Under the pieces are notes generated by a model, which was not told the DNA's origin, did no database searches, and saw nothing but the letters and a program-made list of their open reading frames with translations. Below are positions 21,337 to 21,575 of a DNA stretch of 21,575 nt, one piece after another. Positions within the stretch are counted from its first letter, which is position 1, and each line of letters starts with the position of its first letter. The stretch comes from Methanomassiliicoccus sp. UBA345. GTDB lineage: Archaea; Thermoplasmatota; Thermoplasmata; Methanomassiliicoccales; Methanomassiliicoccaceae. The DNA is taken from positions 1,652 to 23,226 of the forward strand of contig DATD01000032.1 in the NCBI GenBank assembly GCA_002504525.1, in the 5' to 3' direction. A program made the position numbers and the translations under genes.

Positions 21337-21575
21337 TCAGTCGATCGGGTGATATAGGAACACCCCGTCCGTCGAAACATCGAAGTCAGCTATTCCCAGC
21401 CAGTTGTTGATGTACTCATTGTGGAGGGCAATAGGATCGATGTCGGCGTAATGGTCCGGGTTGATGGCCTTGCCGATGTACGCGCCTAGCAATACCGCCC
21501 CGGTGGGGCCGTTCCTGAAGTCCCCTGCGATCAGGTAGAGGTCGTTCGGGTCCAGATCGACCAGGAGGGTGTGGC
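21337..21575 (-). CDS. ABC transporter substrate-binding protein, C-terminal end (partial)
   Basis: The frame is open from the right edge to TGA at 21337-21339 and gives 79 residues. It reads LVDLDPNDLYLIAGDF, then GAVLLGAYIGKAINPDHYAD, then IDPIALHNEYINNWLGI and ends in FLYHPID. The pattern of a chain of helices ending in a D-I-D-P-x-x-x-H-x-E-Y-x-x-x-x-x-G-I motif is typical of the C-terminal lobe of archaeal iron-complex periplasmic binding proteins of the cluster A-2/FepB type. The N-terminal lobe and the signal or lipobox lie outside the window. It is the first visible gene of the operon with the methyltransferase and the permease, and this supports an iron or metal-chelate importer. Confidence 0.72.
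   Translation of the reverse strand, partial: HTLLVDLDPNDLYLIAGDFRNGPTGAVLLGAYIGKAINPDHYADIDPIALHNEYINNWLGIADFDVSTDGVFLYHPID

Noticed and set aside
1..21575. CRISPR arrays, insertion sequences, transposases or integrases
   Set aside because: I saw no regularly spaced direct repeats, no transposase or recombinase motifs and no terminal inverted repeats on reading both strands.

Overview
The window reads as archaeal chromosomal DNA of high G+C (sampled lines are near 65% over most of it). The archaeal calls come from GatD/GatE (the archaea-only route to Gln-tRNA), ribosomal protein S17e, an archaeal NFACT/RqcH protein, an HVO_0476-type zinc-finger protein, ThyX, and AT-rich TATA elements placed about 25 bases before start codons. 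A Thermoplasmata-type euryarchaeon, perhaps of the Methanomassiliicoccales, is my best guess. No methanogenesis gene lies here, so the order is inference only.

Bases 1-2183 hold the C-terminus of GatD and all of GatE, translationally coupled. A convergent HemK2-type methyltransferase (2193-2774) follows, then a rhomboid protease with a C-terminal zinc ribbon coupled to a metallo-beta-lactamase-fold hydrolase (2866-4346), and a zinc-finger protein coupled to the protein-repair methyltransferase Pcm (4387-5633). Next come a HAD phosphatase on the minus strand, a TraB-family protein, ThyX and S17e (5630-8043).

Bases 8081-10694 are a compact three-gene ABC-2 exporter operon: one ATPase and two different permeases, every junction overlapping. 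A small cysteine-rich protein converges on it. Two tRNA genes with encoded CCA follow, Arg(GCG) and Thr(GGT). Between them lie the large RqcH/NFACT gene on the minus strand and an unrecognised 124-residue acidic protein. After tRNA-Thr come a secreted, membrane-anchored Ig-repeat surface protein, a candidate 31-residue membrane peptide, a DUF1015 protein, a DedA/VTT membrane protein and an exported PQQ-sugar-dehydrogenase-fold protein.

The right end (about 19200-21575) looks different. It holds the decayed N-terminus of an APC amino-acid permease, then a minus-strand set made of a FecCD iron/cobalamin-type permease, a class I methyltransferase and the C-terminus of what looks like its substrate-binding protein. 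Sampled lines here are about 52-58% G+C, lower than the rest, and no ABC ATPase is visible. This is the best candidate for an accessory or acquired segment. I did not find a clearly new defence or mobile system. The most unusual items are this methyltransferase-containing transport set, the permease remnant, the rhomboid-zinc-ribbon/hydrolase pair, and several small unrecognised proteins.
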